DNA of 64,000 nt from Pelobacter propionicus DSM 2379 (GCF_000015045.1 NC_008609.1:1417001-1481000); one strand, 5' to 3'; positions 9,911 to 18,899 are shown, counted from the first letter of the stretch. Numbers and translations: made by a program. Notes: generated by a model not told the origin, from the letters alone.

Positions 9911-10990
9911 TTGCAGCAGAATACTCCGACAATTGAACAGCTTCGCGCCAGGATCGATGGTATCGACGACCAGATCGTGGCGCTCCTCAACGAACGTTCG
10001 CGGGTGGTCCTGGAGGTCGGTCGGCTCAAGTCCGGCAGCAACATGGATTTTCATGTGCCGGGGCGTGAACGCCAGATCTACGAGCGCCTGCTGAACGTAA
10101 ACCCGGGGCCGTTCCCTAACGATGCCCTGCGCAGCGTCTACCGCGAGATCATCTCTGCCAGCCTCTCCCTCGAGTCGCCCATGAAAGTGGCTTTTCTTGG
10201 TCCCAAGGCGACCTTCAGCCATCTGGCGACTATGCAGCAATTCGGCCTTTCCGCCGAGTTGGTGCCACTCAAATCCATACCAGCTGTTTTCGAAGAGGTT
10301 GAAAAGGAAAAGGCGCTCTACGGCGTGGTGCCGGTGGAGAACTCCACCGAGGGGGTCATCTCTCACACCCTGGACATGTTCGTGGACAGCGGGCTCAAGA
10401 TCACCGCCGAGATCCTGCTGGAGGTCCATCACGACCTCTTGTCGCGCACCGGTCGGTTGGAGGATGTCAAGAAGGTCTACTCCCACGTTCAGCCCATAGC
10501 CCAGTGCCGCCAGTGGCTGGAGGATAACCTGCCCGGCATACCGGTGGTTGATGTGGCTTCCACCGCCGTGGCCGCCCAGATCGTCAGCGAAGACTACTCG
10601 GCCGCCGCCATCGCCAGCGAACTGGCGGCAACGCTCTACGACCTCAAGGTCGTCAGGAGCAGGATCGAGGACCAGGTCAACAACTTCACCCGATTTCTGG
10701 TTGTCAGCCGCAAGGGGTGCGAACGCTCCGGAAACGATAAGACCTCGGTCCTCTTTTCGGTCAAGGACGAGCCGGGGATTCTCTTCCGCATGCTGGAACC
10801 CTTTGCCAAGCGCGGCATCAACCTCTCCAAGATCGAATCGCGCCCCTTCAAAAAGAAGGCCTGGGAGTACATCTTTTTTCTCGACCTGTTCGGCCACTCA
10901 TCCGATCCCCAGGTTGCGGAAGCGCTGGAAGAACTGCGGTTGTGCTGCCAGTTCCTGAAAATCCTCGGGTCGTACCCGCGGTCAATGTAA
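9911..10990 (+). CDS. pheA: Chorismate mutase/prephenate dehydratase (P-protein)
   Basis: Bifunctional enzyme turning chorismate into prephenate and then phenylpyruvate, for phenylalanine synthesis. An AroQ-type mutase domain (LRARIDGIDDQIVALLNERS) occupies the first 90 residues; the dehydratase domain follows with VAFLGPKATFSHLA and VPVENSTEGVISHTLDMF; a regulatory ACT domain (VLFSVKDEPGILFRML, with NLSKIESRP) closes the chain. The reading frame is open to an ATG at 9794, but that extension is unlike any P-protein; the TTG at 9911 puts the mutase at the N-terminus and has AGGCGG six bases before it, so I prefer it with moderate certainty. It is the first gene of an aromatic amino-acid operon; tyrA begins 14 bases after its stop. 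Confidence 0.9.
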   Translation: MQQNTPTIEQLRARIDGIDDQIVALLNERSRVVLEVGRLKSGSNMDFHVPGRERQIYERLLNVNPGPFPNDALRSVYREIISASLSLESPMKVAFLGPKATFSHLATMQQFGLSAELVPLKSIPAVFEEVEKEKALYGVVPVENSTEGVISHTLDMFVDSGLKITAEILLEVHHDLLSRTGRLEDVKKVYSHVQPIAQCRQWLEDNLPGIPVVDVASTAVAAQIVSEDYSAAAIASELAATLYDLKVVRSRIEDQVNNFTRFLVVSRKGCERSGNDKTSVLFSVKDEPGILFRMLEPFAKRGINLSKIESRPFKKKAWEYIFFLDLFGHSSDPQVAEALEELRLCCQFLKILGSYPRSM

Positions 10991-11004
10991 GGGGGCGACG
11001 CGGC

Positions 11005-11868
11005 ATGTCCTGTATTATTGAGCGGCTGGCAATAGTCGGCGTGGGACTGATCGGCGGCTCCTTCGCACGCGCGCTGCGCCAGGCCGGGGCGGTCAGGCAT
11101 GTGGTCGGCATCGGTAGATCGCGGGCCAACCTGGAGCATGCGCTTTCCCAGGGAATCGTTGACGAGATCTCCTTCAACGCGACCGAGGGGGTGGCAGGCG
11201 CCCAGTTGGTCTTCATATCCATTCCGGTCTGCTCCATCTCCGCCATGGTTGGCGCCATCGCACCGTCTCTCGCTCCCGGATGCATCGTCACCGATGGCGG
11301 CAGCGTCAAGGCCGAGATCGTCAGGGAATGCGAGAAACTGATACCCGAAGGCTGTCATTTCGTGGGGGGGCACCCTATCGCCGGAACCGAGAATTCGGGA
11401 GCCTCCGCCTCCTTTGCCACCCTCTATCAAGGTAAGCGCTGCATCCTGACCCCCACGGAACGGACGGACAGGGAGGCCTACGAGACCGTGGCCCGCTTGT
11501 GGCGGGTAGCCGGCGCCAATGTCTGCTCCATGGATCCGGAGCGCCACGACCGTATCCTGGCCGAGATATCGCACCTCCCCCATGCCGTGGCCTATGCCCT
11601 GGTGCATGCCGTGGGGACGGCCGATGCCGAGGGGGAGAATGTGCTCTCCTACAGCGCCGGCGGTTTTCGCGATTTTACCCGCATCGCCTCGTCGGACCCG
11701 GTCATGTGGCGTGACATCGCACTGATGAACCGTCGGGCGCTCCTGGCGAGCATCGACGGCTTTTCGGCGAGTCTGGCTGAGTTGCGCCGGCGGATCGACA
11801 GCGGCGACTCCCCGGGACTGGCCGAATTTTTTACCATCGCCAAGCAGTTTCGCGATGGTATCCTCTGA
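11005..11868 (+). CDS. tyrA: Prephenate dehydrogenase
   Basis: NAD(P)-dependent oxidative decarboxylation of prephenate to 4-hydroxyphenylpyruvate, for tyrosine synthesis. The 287-residue chain opens with a Rossmann dinucleotide motif (AIVGVGLIGGSFARAL), then GGHPIAGTENSG with the catalytic His, and a helical dimerisation part with DPERHDRILAEISHLPHAVA. There is no fused mutase or ACT domain. The ATG at 11005 has AAGGGGG upstream; the earlier ATG at 10942 lies inside pheA and is not needed. aroA follows after 40 bases. Confidence 0.93.
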   Translation: MSCIIERLAIVGVGLIGGSFARALRQAGAVRHVVGIGRSRANLEHALSQGIVDEISFNATEGVAGAQLVFISIPVCSISAMVGAIAPSLAPGCIVTDGGSVKAEIVRECEKLIPEGCHFVGGHPIAGTENSGASASFATLYQGKRCILTPTERTDREAYETVARLWRVAGANVCSMDPERHDRILAEISHLPHAVAYALVHAVGTADAEGENVLSYSAGGFRDFTRIASSDPVMWRDIALMNRRALLASIDGFSASLAELRRRIDSGDSPGLAEFFTIAKQFRDGIL

Positions 11869-11908
11869 ACCAAATTCTGTGCAATTGCATACCATGACTG
11901 GAGTATTC

Positions 11909-13204
11909 GTGAATTCCATCAGCATCACTCCGGGGTCATCACTGAAGGGGGAACTGGTCGTTCCCGGCGACAAATCCATCTCCCACCGCTCAATCATGCT
12001 GGGCGCAATCGCCAATGGCGTAACCACCGTACGCGGCTTTTTGCGCGGTGAAGACAACATGGCTACCATGGCTGCTTTCCGTGCCATGGGGGTGCGCATC
12101 GACGACGATGGCCACCTGCTGTCCATTCACGGCAGGGGGTTGCATGGTCTGGAGGAGCCGGGGGACGTGCTCGACTGCGGCAACTCCGGCACATCCATGC
12201 GGCTTTTGACCGGCCTCCTGGCCGGCCAGAACTTCTTTTCCGTGCTCAGCGGTGACCAGTACCTGCGCAAGCGCCCCATGAAACGGGTCGTGGAGCCGCT
12301 CTCCCGCATGGGCGCCCGCATACTGGGGCGCGCCGGGGGAAACCTGGCGCCACTTGCCATCAGCGGCGGAACCCTGAATGCCATCGGCTACGAGTCTCCG
12401 GTGTCCAGCGCCCAGATCAAGTCGGCCATCATGCTGGCCGGCCTGTACGCCGATGGCGACACCTCGGTGCGCGAACCGAGTCTCTCCCGCGATCACTCCG
12501 AGCGGATGTTCGCCCTGTTCGGGGCGTCTCTGGAAACCTTCCACAACGGCGTGACGGTCAAGGGAGGGATCGAACTGCATGCGCAGGAAATCCACGTTCC
12601 CGGTGACATCTCCTCGGCGGCGTTCTTTATCGTTGCCGCGCTGATCACGCCGGATTCCGAGCTGTTGATCCGCAACGTGGGGGTCAACCCGACCCGCACC
12701 GGCATCATCGACGTGCTGCGCTCCATGGGCGGAAGCATAGAACTGGTGGATGAACGCGAGGTTTCCGCCGAACCGGTGGCCGATATCCTGGTGCGCTCCT
12801 CCCGCCTCAAGGGGGTGCGCATCGAGGGGCAGACGGTGCCGCGCGCCATCGACGAGTTTCCCGCCATCTGCGTGGCCGCCGCCTGCGCCGAAGGGACCAC
12901 CTCCATCCGCGATGCCCGCGAGTTGCGGGTCAAGGAGACCGACCGCATCAGCGCCATGGCGGTGAATCTGCGAACCCTGGGGGTGACGGTGGACGAGTGC
13001 GACGAGGGGATGGACATCACCGGCGTGGAGCGTCTGGGCGGAGGCGTGGCCGAAAGCTTTGGCGACCATCGCATCGCCATGTCCCTGTCCGTGGCCGGCC
13101 TGGTGTCTGCGGACGCTGTCAGGGTGAACGATATCGACTGCGTATCGACCTCCTTTCCCAACTTCTTCTCCCTGCTGGAACGCTTTCGTACGGGTGCTCC
13201 ATGA
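11909..13204 (+). CDS. aroA: 3-phosphoshikimate 1-carboxyvinyltransferase (EPSP synthase)
   Basis: Sixth step of the shikimate pathway, joining phosphoenolpyruvate to shikimate 3-phosphate. Signature segments: VPGDKSISHRSIML near the N-terminus, CGNSGTSMRLL, YLRKRPMKR, and C-terminal LRVKETDRI and GDHRIAMSL. I start at the GTG at 11909 (five bases after GGAG), giving 431 residues and an N-terminus typical of the family; an ATG at 11894 is possible but lacks a ribosome-binding site. The stop overlaps the cmk start as ATGA, so the two are translationally coupled. Confidence 0.94.
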   Translation: MNSISITPGSSLKGELVVPGDKSISHRSIMLGAIANGVTTVRGFLRGEDNMATMAAFRAMGVRIDDDGHLLSIHGRGLHGLEEPGDVLDCGNSGTSMRLLTGLLAGQNFFSVLSGDQYLRKRPMKRVVEPLSRMGARILGRAGGNLAPLAISGGTLNAIGYESPVSSAQIKSAIMLAGLYADGDTSVREPSLSRDHSERMFALFGASLETFHNGVTVKGGIELHAQEIHVPGDISSAAFFIVAALITPDSELLIRNVGVNPTRTGIIDVLRSMGGSIELVDEREVSAEPVADILVRSSRLKGVRIEGQTVPRAIDEFPAICVAAACAEGTTSIRDARELRVKETDRISAMAVNLRTLGVTVDECDEGMDITGVERLGGGVAESFGDHRIAMSLSVAGLVSADAVRVNDIDCVSTSFPNFFSLLERFRTGAP

Positions 13205-13902
13205 ACCGGCAGCCACGAGGACTGGTTATCGCCATCGACGGCCCTTCCGGGGCCGGCAAGAGCACCATTGCACGCCTTCTGGCCAAGCGGCTCGGTTATC
13301 TGCAGATCGATACCGGTGCCATGTACCGTGCCGCAGCCGTACTGATCAAGCGTGCCGGTCTTGACCTGGCAGATGGCGATGCCGTTGCCCGCTTCTGCGC
13401 TGACCTGTGCGTGCGCTTGGAGACAGATGGCGGCGTGCAGCGGGTTTTCGCCAATGGCCAGGATGTCACCGATCAGATCCGTACCCACGAGGTGTCGCAC
13501 TTGACATCGCGCGTTTCGGCCTTAAGGCCGGTGCGTGACGCGCTGCTCTCGGCCCAGCGGGAGATGGGACGCCAGGGAGGGGTCGTGCTGGAGGGACGCG
13601 ATATCGGGACGGTCGTGTTTCCCGATGCCGATCTGAAGTTCTTCCTCTCCGCCACGCCCGAGGTTCGCGGAAAACGGCGCTACGATGAGCTGATCGCTCG
13701 CGGGGAGACGACCACCCTTCAGGAAACCGTTGCGGCCGTGGTTCAGCGGGACGAGCAGGATAGTCGGCGTGACATCGCCCCCCTGAGGAGGGCCGAGGAT
13801 GCCATCGACGTTGATTCCTCGGACATGGGTATCGATGAGGTGGTGGCCTGCATGGAGGCCTTTGTCCGGCAAAAATACGTCTGTGGGGAGTCAGTGGAAT
13901 GA
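13201..13902 (+). CDS. cmk: Cytidylate kinase
   Basis: Phosphorylates CMP and dCMP. The 233-residue chain has the P-loop GPSGAGKST, the following IDTGAMYRA segment, the nucleotide-binding VLEGRDIGTVVFPDADLKFF and the lid 'RRDIAPLRRAEDAIDVDSS'. It starts at the ATG overlapping the aroA stop (ATGA, 13201) and itself overlaps ispH by the same pattern at 13899. The order aroA-cmk-rpsA is widely conserved; here ispH is inserted between cmk and rpsA. Confidence 0.95.
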   Translation: MNRQPRGLVIAIDGPSGAGKSTIARLLAKRLGYLQIDTGAMYRAAAVLIKRAGLDLADGDAVARFCADLCVRLETDGGVQRVFANGQDVTDQIRTHEVSHLTSRVSALRPVRDALLSAQREMGRQGGVVLEGRDIGTVVFPDADLKFFLSATPEVRGKRRYDELIARGETTTLQETVAAVVQRDEQDSRRDIAPLRRAEDAIDVDSSDMGIDEVVACMEAFVRQKYVCGESVE

Positions 13903-14741
13903 GAGTAATCCTTGCCAAGCGAGCCGGTTTCTGCTTCGGCGTCAAGCGCGCCACACAGATGGCCTTCGAGGCGGCCGGGATGGACAAGAAAACCTATACT
14001 CTGGGTCCGATCATTCATTCGCCCCAGGTGGTCAAGAAGCTGGAAGAGATGGGGGTGCGGGCGCTGAAGGACCTGGACAGCATGGACAGCGGCACGATCA
14101 TCATCCGCTCCCACGGCGTTGCGTCCCACGAAATCGCCGAAGCCATGCAAAAGAAGCTGGAGATCGTGGATGCCACCTGCCCCTTCGTGAAAAAGGCCCA
14201 GGAGCACGTCAAGAGTCTGTCGGAAACCGGCTACGGTGTGGTAGTGGTGGGCGATGCCGACCACCCCGAGGTGCAGGGTATCGTCTCCTACGGTGGTGAC
14301 AAGGTCTTTGTGGTCGGATCGGGCGAAGAGGTCAGGAAGCTACCGATCATGAACAAGATCGGCGTGGTCGCCCAGACGACCCAGTCATTCGAGAATCTGA
14401 AGAACGTGGTTTCGGAGTGTCTCCAGCGGGGGGGCGAAATCCGCGTATTCAACACCATCTGCGACGCAACGGCTGTTCGCCAGGAGGAGGCCAAGGAACT
14501 GGCCCGCCAGGTTGACTGCATGCTGGTGGTGGGCGGTTTCAACAGCGCCAACACGCGCCGCCTGGCCGAAGTCTGCGCGGAACTGCAGCCGCGGACTCAC
14601 CACATCGAGACCGCAGCCGAGATTGACCCCGCCTGGTTCGAGGGGGTTGCCACGGTGGGAGTCACTGCCGGCGCGTCGACCCCCAAATGGATTATCGATG
14701 AGGTGATGGGCAGGATCGGGGAAATCAATAAAAAGAATTGA
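13899..14741 (+). CDS. ispH: 4-hydroxy-3-methylbut-2-enyl diphosphate reductase
   Basis: Last enzyme of the methylerythritol phosphate pathway, a [4Fe-4S] protein giving isopentenyl and dimethylallyl diphosphate. The three cluster cysteines lie in AGFCFGVKRA (near residue 12), VDATCPFVKKA (mid chain) and NTICDATAVRQ. Substrate-binding pieces RSHGV and GGFNSANTRRL are also present. The length, 280 residues, is normal for a form without the S1 fusion seen in some bacteria. It overlaps cmk by 4 bp and is followed 89 bases later by rpsA. Confidence 0.95.
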   Translation: MRVILAKRAGFCFGVKRATQMAFEAAGMDKKTYTLGPIIHSPQVVKKLEEMGVRALKDLDSMDSGTIIIRSHGVASHEIAEAMQKKLEIVDATCPFVKKAQEHVKSLSETGYGVVVVGDADHPEVQGIVSYGGDKVFVVGSGEEVRKLPIMNKIGVVAQTTQSFENLKNVVSECLQRGGEIRVFNTICDATAVRQEEAKELARQVDCMLVVGGFNSANTRRLAEVCAELQPRTHHIETAAEIDPAWFEGVATVGVTAGASTPKWIIDEVMGRIGEINKKN

Positions 14742-14765
14742 TAATTTATATATCTGTGGTAGATT
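14738..14765 (+). promoter_or_regulatory. Candidate sigma-70 promoter for rpsA
   Basis: TTGATA (14738-14743), a 16-base AT-rich spacer and TAGATT (14760-14765), about 65 bases before the rpsA start. It overlaps the end of ispH, so rpsA may be transcribed both from the upstream operon and from here. Confidence 0.4.
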
Positions 14766-14830
14766 GTCTGCTTGTTTTGTAACGAACACGCAAAGCATGA
14801 AAAAAGAAAACGTTCAGGGGGTATGGTTTA

Positions 14831-16570
14831 ATGGTTGACTTCAAACGGCTCGACGCTGCTGACAACGGTGATTTTGATGATCCGGATTCAGAACAGCAGA
14901 GTAATGAATTTGCAGAGCTTTACAAAGAAAGCCTCAAAGATAAGCCCGAGAGGGACAAGATCATAGAAGGAACGGTCGTTCGCGTTGACCAGGAAACCGT
15001 GCTCGTTGATATTGGCCTTAAGTCCGAGGGGTTTGTGTCGGCATCTGAATTCCGCGATGCCAATGGTGAGTTGACCGTGAAGGTTGGCGACGTCATACGC
15101 GTTATGATGACCCGCGAGGATGGCAAGCGTGGCTACATCCTCTCCAAGAAGAAGGCTGATTACCAGGCAGCCTGGGAAAAGATCGGCGATGCCGGCCAGG
15201 AGGGGGGCATTATCGAGGGAACCGTTACCGCCCGCGTAAACGGCGGCTTCAGTGTGGACATCTTCGGGGTTCAGGCCTTCCTGCCCGCCTCCCAGGTGGA
15301 TATCCGTCCCTCCTCCGATTCCGACAGCTACATCGGCCTCACCAGCAAGTTCAAGGTGATTAAACTCAACCAGCGTCGCGATAACATCGTCCTCTCCCGC
15401 CGCGCGATCCTGGATGAGGAGCGCGCCGCTTCCCGTGACGTGACCCTGGCCAAGCTGGAAGAGGGGCAGATCGTGGAAGGTGTCGTCAAAAACGTCACCG
15501 AATACGGCGCTTTCGTCGATCTGGGTGGTGTGGATGGCCTGCTGCACGTCTCCGACCTCTCCTGGGGAAGGGTTGGCAAGCCTGCCGACGTGCTCAAGCC
15601 GGGACAGACGGTCACCGCCAAGGTGCTCAAGTTCGACCGCACCAAGGGCAAGATCTCCCTGGGCGTCAAGCAGACCCTGCCCGATCCCTGGCTGGATGTA
15701 CCGTCCAAGTATCCGCAGGAATCCCGCATCAGCGGTCGCGTTGTCAGCCTGATGGAGTATGGCGCTTTTGTTGAGCTGGAGCCGGGCGTCGAGGGGCTGA
15801 TTCACGTATCGGAAATGTCCTGGACCAGGCGCATCCGCAGGGCCGCAGACGTGCTGTCGGTGGGAGACGAGGTCGAAGCGGTGGTACTGGGCATCGACAT
15901 GAACAACCGCAAGATCTCCCTCGGACTGAAGCAGGCCGGGGAAAACCCCTGGATGCATATCGCCGAGAAGTACTCGGTGGGCACCAAGATCGAGGGACAG
16001 ATCAAAAACATGACCGATTTCGGCATGTTCATCGGTATCGAGGATGGTATCGACGGTCTGGTCCATGTGTCCGACATCTCCTGGACCAAGAGGATCAAGC
16101 ATCCTGGCGACGTCTATGCCAAGGGTGATATCGTTCAGGCCGTCGTGCTCAAGGTCGATGTGGAGAACGAGCGTCTCTCCCTGGGCATCAAGCAGCTTGA
16201 GCCGGATCCCTGGAGCATCGCTCCCACCACCTACTGCCCCGGCGCCAAGGTGACGGGCAAGGTGACCTCCCTGACCGATTTCGGTGTCTTCGTTGAACTG
16301 GAAGAAGGCGTTGAGGGTTTGATTCACGTCTCCGAACTCTCCCGTGAAAAGGTGCCGACCGCCAAGACCTTCGCGGAAGTTGGCGACACCCTGGAGGCCA
16401 TTGTTCTCAGCTGCGATCCCAAAGAGCGCCGCATCTCGCTCTCGATCAAGGCTATGCAGGCTGCTGTCGAGAAAGAGGAGTTCGAACAGTACCTCGGTTC
16501 TCAAGGCAAGGCGACCTCCAACCTGGGCGAACTGCTGCAGCAGGAAATGAAGAACAGAAACAACAATTAA
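14831..16570 (+). CDS. rpsA: 30S ribosomal protein S1
   Basis: Ribosomal protein S1, which binds mRNA at the 30S subunit and helps start translation. Six S1 RNA-binding repeats are visible, beginning near residues 43, 125, 213, 298, 385 and 472; the last four carry the typical pattern GxVxxxxxYGAFV...GLxHVSE. The 579-residue length is normal. AGGGGG stands nine bases before the ATG. It lies between ispH and ihfB. Confidence 0.96.
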   Translation: MVDFKRLDAADNGDFDDPDSEQQSNEFAELYKESLKDKPERDKIIEGTVVRVDQETVLVDIGLKSEGFVSASEFRDANGELTVKVGDVIRVMMTREDGKRGYILSKKKADYQAAWEKIGDAGQEGGIIEGTVTARVNGGFSVDIFGVQAFLPASQVDIRPSSDSDSYIGLTSKFKVIKLNQRRDNIVLSRRAILDEERAASRDVTLAKLEEGQIVEGVVKNVTEYGAFVDLGGVDGLLHVSDLSWGRVGKPADVLKPGQTVTAKVLKFDRTKGKISLGVKQTLPDPWLDVPSKYPQESRISGRVVSLMEYGAFVELEPGVEGLIHVSEMSWTRRIRRAADVLSVGDEVEAVVLGIDMNNRKISLGLKQAGENPWMHIAEKYSVGTKIEGQIKNMTDFGMFIGIEDGIDGLVHVSDISWTKRIKHPGDVYAKGDIVQAVVLKVDVENERLSLGIKQLEPDPWSIAPTTYCPGAKVTGKVTSLTDFGVFVELEEGVEGLIHVSELSREKVPTAKTFAEVGDTLEAIVLSCDPKERRISLSIKAMQAAVEKEEFEQYLGSQGKATSNLGELLQQEMKNRNNN

Positions 16571-16596
16571 GGTATGTACGGTAGGAGAGATGCAAA

Positions 16597-16875
16597 ATGA
16601 CCAAGAGCGAACTGATTGAAAAAGTCGTGCAGGAGCACGCTGTTTTAAATATGAAAGTTTCGGAAATGCTGGTCAATACGGTCTTTGATTCAATCGAAGA
16701 TGCGCTCAGGGCTGGTGACAAGGTTGAGATTCGCGGGTTTGGCAGTTTTACCATCAGAGAACGCACGGGGCGTGAGGCACGCAACCCCAAGAGTGGCGAG
16801 GTGGTCAGCATACCGGCCAAAAAAACCCCTTTTTTCAAGACCGGCAAGGATCTCAAGGAGAGAGTCAACTGTTGA
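16597..16875 (+). CDS. ihfB: Integration host factor, beta-type subunit (HU/IHF family)
   Basis: A 92-residue DNA-bending protein. It begins MTKSELIEKV and contains the arm signature GFGSFTIRERTGREARNPKSGE with the proline-tipped beta-arm (IPAKKTPFFK). Its place directly after rpsA is where ihfB stands in many proteobacteria, which is the main reason for choosing IHF-beta over HU. The start has a clear GGAGA site. Confidence 0.9.
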   Translation: MTKSELIEKVVQEHAVLNMKVSEMLVNTVFDSIEDALRAGDKVEIRGFGSFTIRERTGREARNPKSGEVVSIPAKKTPFFKTGKDLKERVNC

Positions 16876-16912
16876 TGAACATCGGGCTCTTGTCCGACGG
16901 TTGCCATGACCT

Positions 16913-16999
16913 GCCCGGATGGCGGAATTGGTAGACGCAAGGGACTTAAAATCCCTCGGTCGAAAGATCGTGCCGGTTCGATCCCGGCTCCGGGCACCA
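16913..16999 (+). tRNA. tRNA-Leu (anticodon UAA)
   Basis: An 87-base class II tRNA with encoded CCA. The acceptor stem GCCCGGA (16913-16919) pairs with TCCGGGC (16989-16995); the anticodon loop CTTAAAA gives TAA; there is a long variable arm and a normal T arm (GGTTCGATCC). An integrase remnant lies just downstream. Confidence 0.96.
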
Positions 17000-17030
17000 A
17001 TAGGTAGTACGACATAGTTCAGAGAAGTCC

Positions 17031-17063
17031 AAAAGCCCTTGAGAAATCAGGGGCTTTTTTTTT
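17031..17063 (+). terminator. Terminator after tRNA-Leu
   Basis: AAAGCCC and GGGCTTT pair around a GAAA loop, extended by TGA/TCA, and run into a row of nine T. Confidence 0.85.
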
Positions 17064-17207
17064 GCGTTGTCCGGTGTTGTTCACTGTGGTGCGGTGTGAT
17101 CCAATAGTTTTGGGGGTATATCGTAAACGGCTGGAGGTATATTTTAGAAACCCAAGGCGCTTTAACTAAAACACGAAAGACTCGAAAAAAATGTCTTGCT
17201 CTGGATA

Positions 17208-17370
17208 GGGGCGATTCCGATTGCTGACGTGAGGGGAAGGGACGTGCTTTCGATCCTTCGGCGGACAGAGGCACGCAACATACTGGATACGGCCCACCGG
17301 GTGAAAATGGATTGTGGTCAGGTGCTCCGTTATGCCGTGGCTACGGGACGTGCTGAGGGCGGACCTGAGA
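17208..17370 (+). pseudogene. Remnant of a P4-type phage integrase
   Basis: A short open frame in this stretch encodes RRTEARNILDTAHRVKMDCG and QVLRYAVATGRAEGGP. This matches the middle region of P4/DUF4102-type tyrosine recombinases, where a segment like RRIEARGALDTAHRL..CGQVFRYAVATGRAERDP is typical. The N-terminal DUF4102 part and the catalytic R-H-R-Y region are absent. It lies about 200 bases 3' of tRNA-Leu on the same strand, the usual place for such integrases, so it is probably what remains of a lost island. Confidence 0.7.
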
Positions 17371-17473
17371 GGAGCGCTACCTCCGGTGAAGGGTGGGCTG
17401 ATGAAGGATGGCATATCCCGCGTTCTGAATGGACAGATCGATTAGCAATTCAAAACAGAAGGAACCTGATTAT

Positions 17474-17585
17474 CACGCGAAGACGCTGAGAACACAGCGG
17501 AAATCCGAATAGTGAAGTAAATCGAAAATCCTTTTCTTTCAGCTTGTTTCAGTCTTTCTTCGTGCCCTTTGTGTCTCCGTGTGAG
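17474..17585. repeat. Paired inverted 'gaagac' intergenic repeat, copy A
   Basis: CACGCGAAGACGCTGAGA (from 17474) and, about 60 bases on, CTTCGTGCCCTTTGTGTC (from 17558), which is a similar sequence in inverted orientation. A related pair stands at 55861-55999. Confidence 0.45.
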
Positions 17586-17609
17586 ATCCGGTTGTGGGTT
17601 TAGTTCCGT

Positions 17610-18899
17610 TCACCTGTCCAGCCCCAGGTCCTGTCTGATGATGGTCTCCAGGGTGGCGTCCAGCAGTTCCTTTCGGCAGTCCACGCAATCCATTGTTCCC
17701 GTCTTCAGCCTGGCCAGGAAGCGGCAGCCGCCGAAGCAGAGCGGCAGGTAGGCGCACTCCAGGCACTCTTCGTTCTTCCACAGGTCCAGATTGTGGGACT
17801 CCCGGTAATCGTTGATCCCCTCGGCCAGGGAGCCGACCTTAAGTGACTCATCCCCCATGAAGATCGGGCACTTGTAGATGCCGCCATCCCAGTTCACCAC
17901 CAGGTCGTTTTCGAACTCCACCACGCAGGCGCCAGCCTTCAGTTTCGGCACCGGGAAGCTGCGGCGGATGGTCTCGGCCCGCAGGAACAGCCCGGCCTGA
18001 AAGGTCCAGGAATCGCCGCTGGCCAGGCAGGCGGAGCCCAGGTCGCCGGCTACGCTTCCGTCGGCCCTTGGCACCACCGGCGAGAAGCCGACCGCCTTGA
18101 ACCTGGCCGGATCGATCCCTTCGGCAATCAGCAGGTCCAAAAGCTCCGGGAAACGGCGGTAGTTCTCCCGGGTGTAGTTGCCCCCCAGGTCGATGGGCAG
18201 GATGTCGTGGATGGCGCGAATGTTCTCCATGATGGTGGCGAAGCTCTCCTGGCCGGAGACGAAGGGGCGCTGGCTGTCGTGGATGTCCGGCGGGCCGTCC
18301 AGGGTGAGGCGCACCGCAGCCAGTCCCAGGGGGAGCAGCTCCTCCACCACGGGCCGGGTCAAAAGCGTCCCGTTGCTGAAGATGTTGAACTGGAACGTCA
18401 CGCCATGTTCACCGGCGGCCCTTTGCAGGGCGGTGGCGATGCGTTTCAGAAGCGTAAGCTGTAGCAGCGCCTCGCCGCCGTAGAAATCCACGGTCAGATC
18501 CAGCCCCTGGGCCATGCGTTCGTTCAGGCGCCGGATCAGCAGGTCGGCAATGGCGTCGTCCATGGTCTGCTCCCCCCGGAAGGGGGCCTCGAAGCAGTAG
18601 GGGCAGGCCAGGTTGCACGCCATGGTCAGGGCGACCACCACCGCCAGATGGCGGCTCTCCTTGTTGATGCGGGTGAAGGTCTCGCGCATCTCCTCCTTCT
18701 CCGCCTCCCGGTCCTCCACCAGCACCCCCAGGCGCTGCAGGGTCTCGCGCTCTTCCTCTTCCATCTCCCCGCCGTCCCGCACCCGCTGCCACAGTTCGTC
18801 GGACAGCTCCATCACGGCGCAGCGCCGGGTGGCCAGGAGCAAAAGTCGCCCCGGCTTGTCCGGGCAGGGGAAGGTGGTGACGTAGTGCGAAAGCTGCAT
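17610..18899 (-). CDS. Radical SAM/SPASM peptide maturase (geopeptide-maturase type), intact copy
   Basis: A 429-residue radical SAM enzyme with a C-terminal SPASM domain, of the kind that modifies ribosomally made peptides. The radical SAM cluster motif CNLACPYC (CxxxCxxC) stands near residue 94, with YGGEAL, the usual glycine-rich SAM-contact segment, about 45 residues later. The SPASM part holds at least eight cysteines, including GACVVEF, YKCPIF, EECLECAYLPLCFGGC and DCVDCRKELL, enough for two auxiliary [4Fe-4S] clusters. From memory this resembles the family named 'geopeptide radical SAM maturase' in Geobacter-like bacteria; this is not checked. GAGGA precedes the ATG. No precursor-like ORF stands next to it: its upstream DNA past about 19,001 is RAYT-type repeat. 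A near-identical truncated copy lies at 21163-22059. Confidence 0.9.
   Translation of the reverse strand: MQLSHYVTTFPCPDKPGRLLLLATRRCAVMELSDELWQRVRDGGEMEEEERETLQRLGVLVEDREAEKEEMRETFTRINKESRHLAVVVALTMACNLACPYCFEAPFRGEQTMDDAIADLLIRRLNERMAQGLDLTVDFYGGEALLQLTLLKRIATALQRAAGEHGVTFQFNIFSNGTLLTRPVVEELLPLGLAAVRLTLDGPPDIHDSQRPFVSGQESFATIMENIRAIHDILPIDLGGNYTRENYRRFPELLDLLIAEGIDPARFKAVGFSPVVPRADGSVAGDLGSACLASGDSWTFQAGLFLRAETIRRSFPVPKLKAGACVVEFENDLVVNWDGGIYKCPIFMGDESLKVGSLAEGINDYRESHNLDLWKNEECLECAYLPLCFGGCRFLARLKTGTMDCVDCRKELLDATLETIIRQDLGLDR

Larger units (their letters stand above)
17063..17609. other. Gene-poor scar downstream of tRNA-Leu
   Basis: About 550 bases without an intact gene. It holds an integrase remnant (about 17208-17370) and a pair of inverted 'gaagac' type repeats (17474-17497 and 17558-17585). 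The rest shows no recognisable coding sequence. Confidence 0.6.

Noticed and set aside
14888-16504. 538-codon minus-strand frame opposite rpsA
   Set aside because: Shadow of the S1 repeats; composition follows the rpsA codon pattern in reverse.
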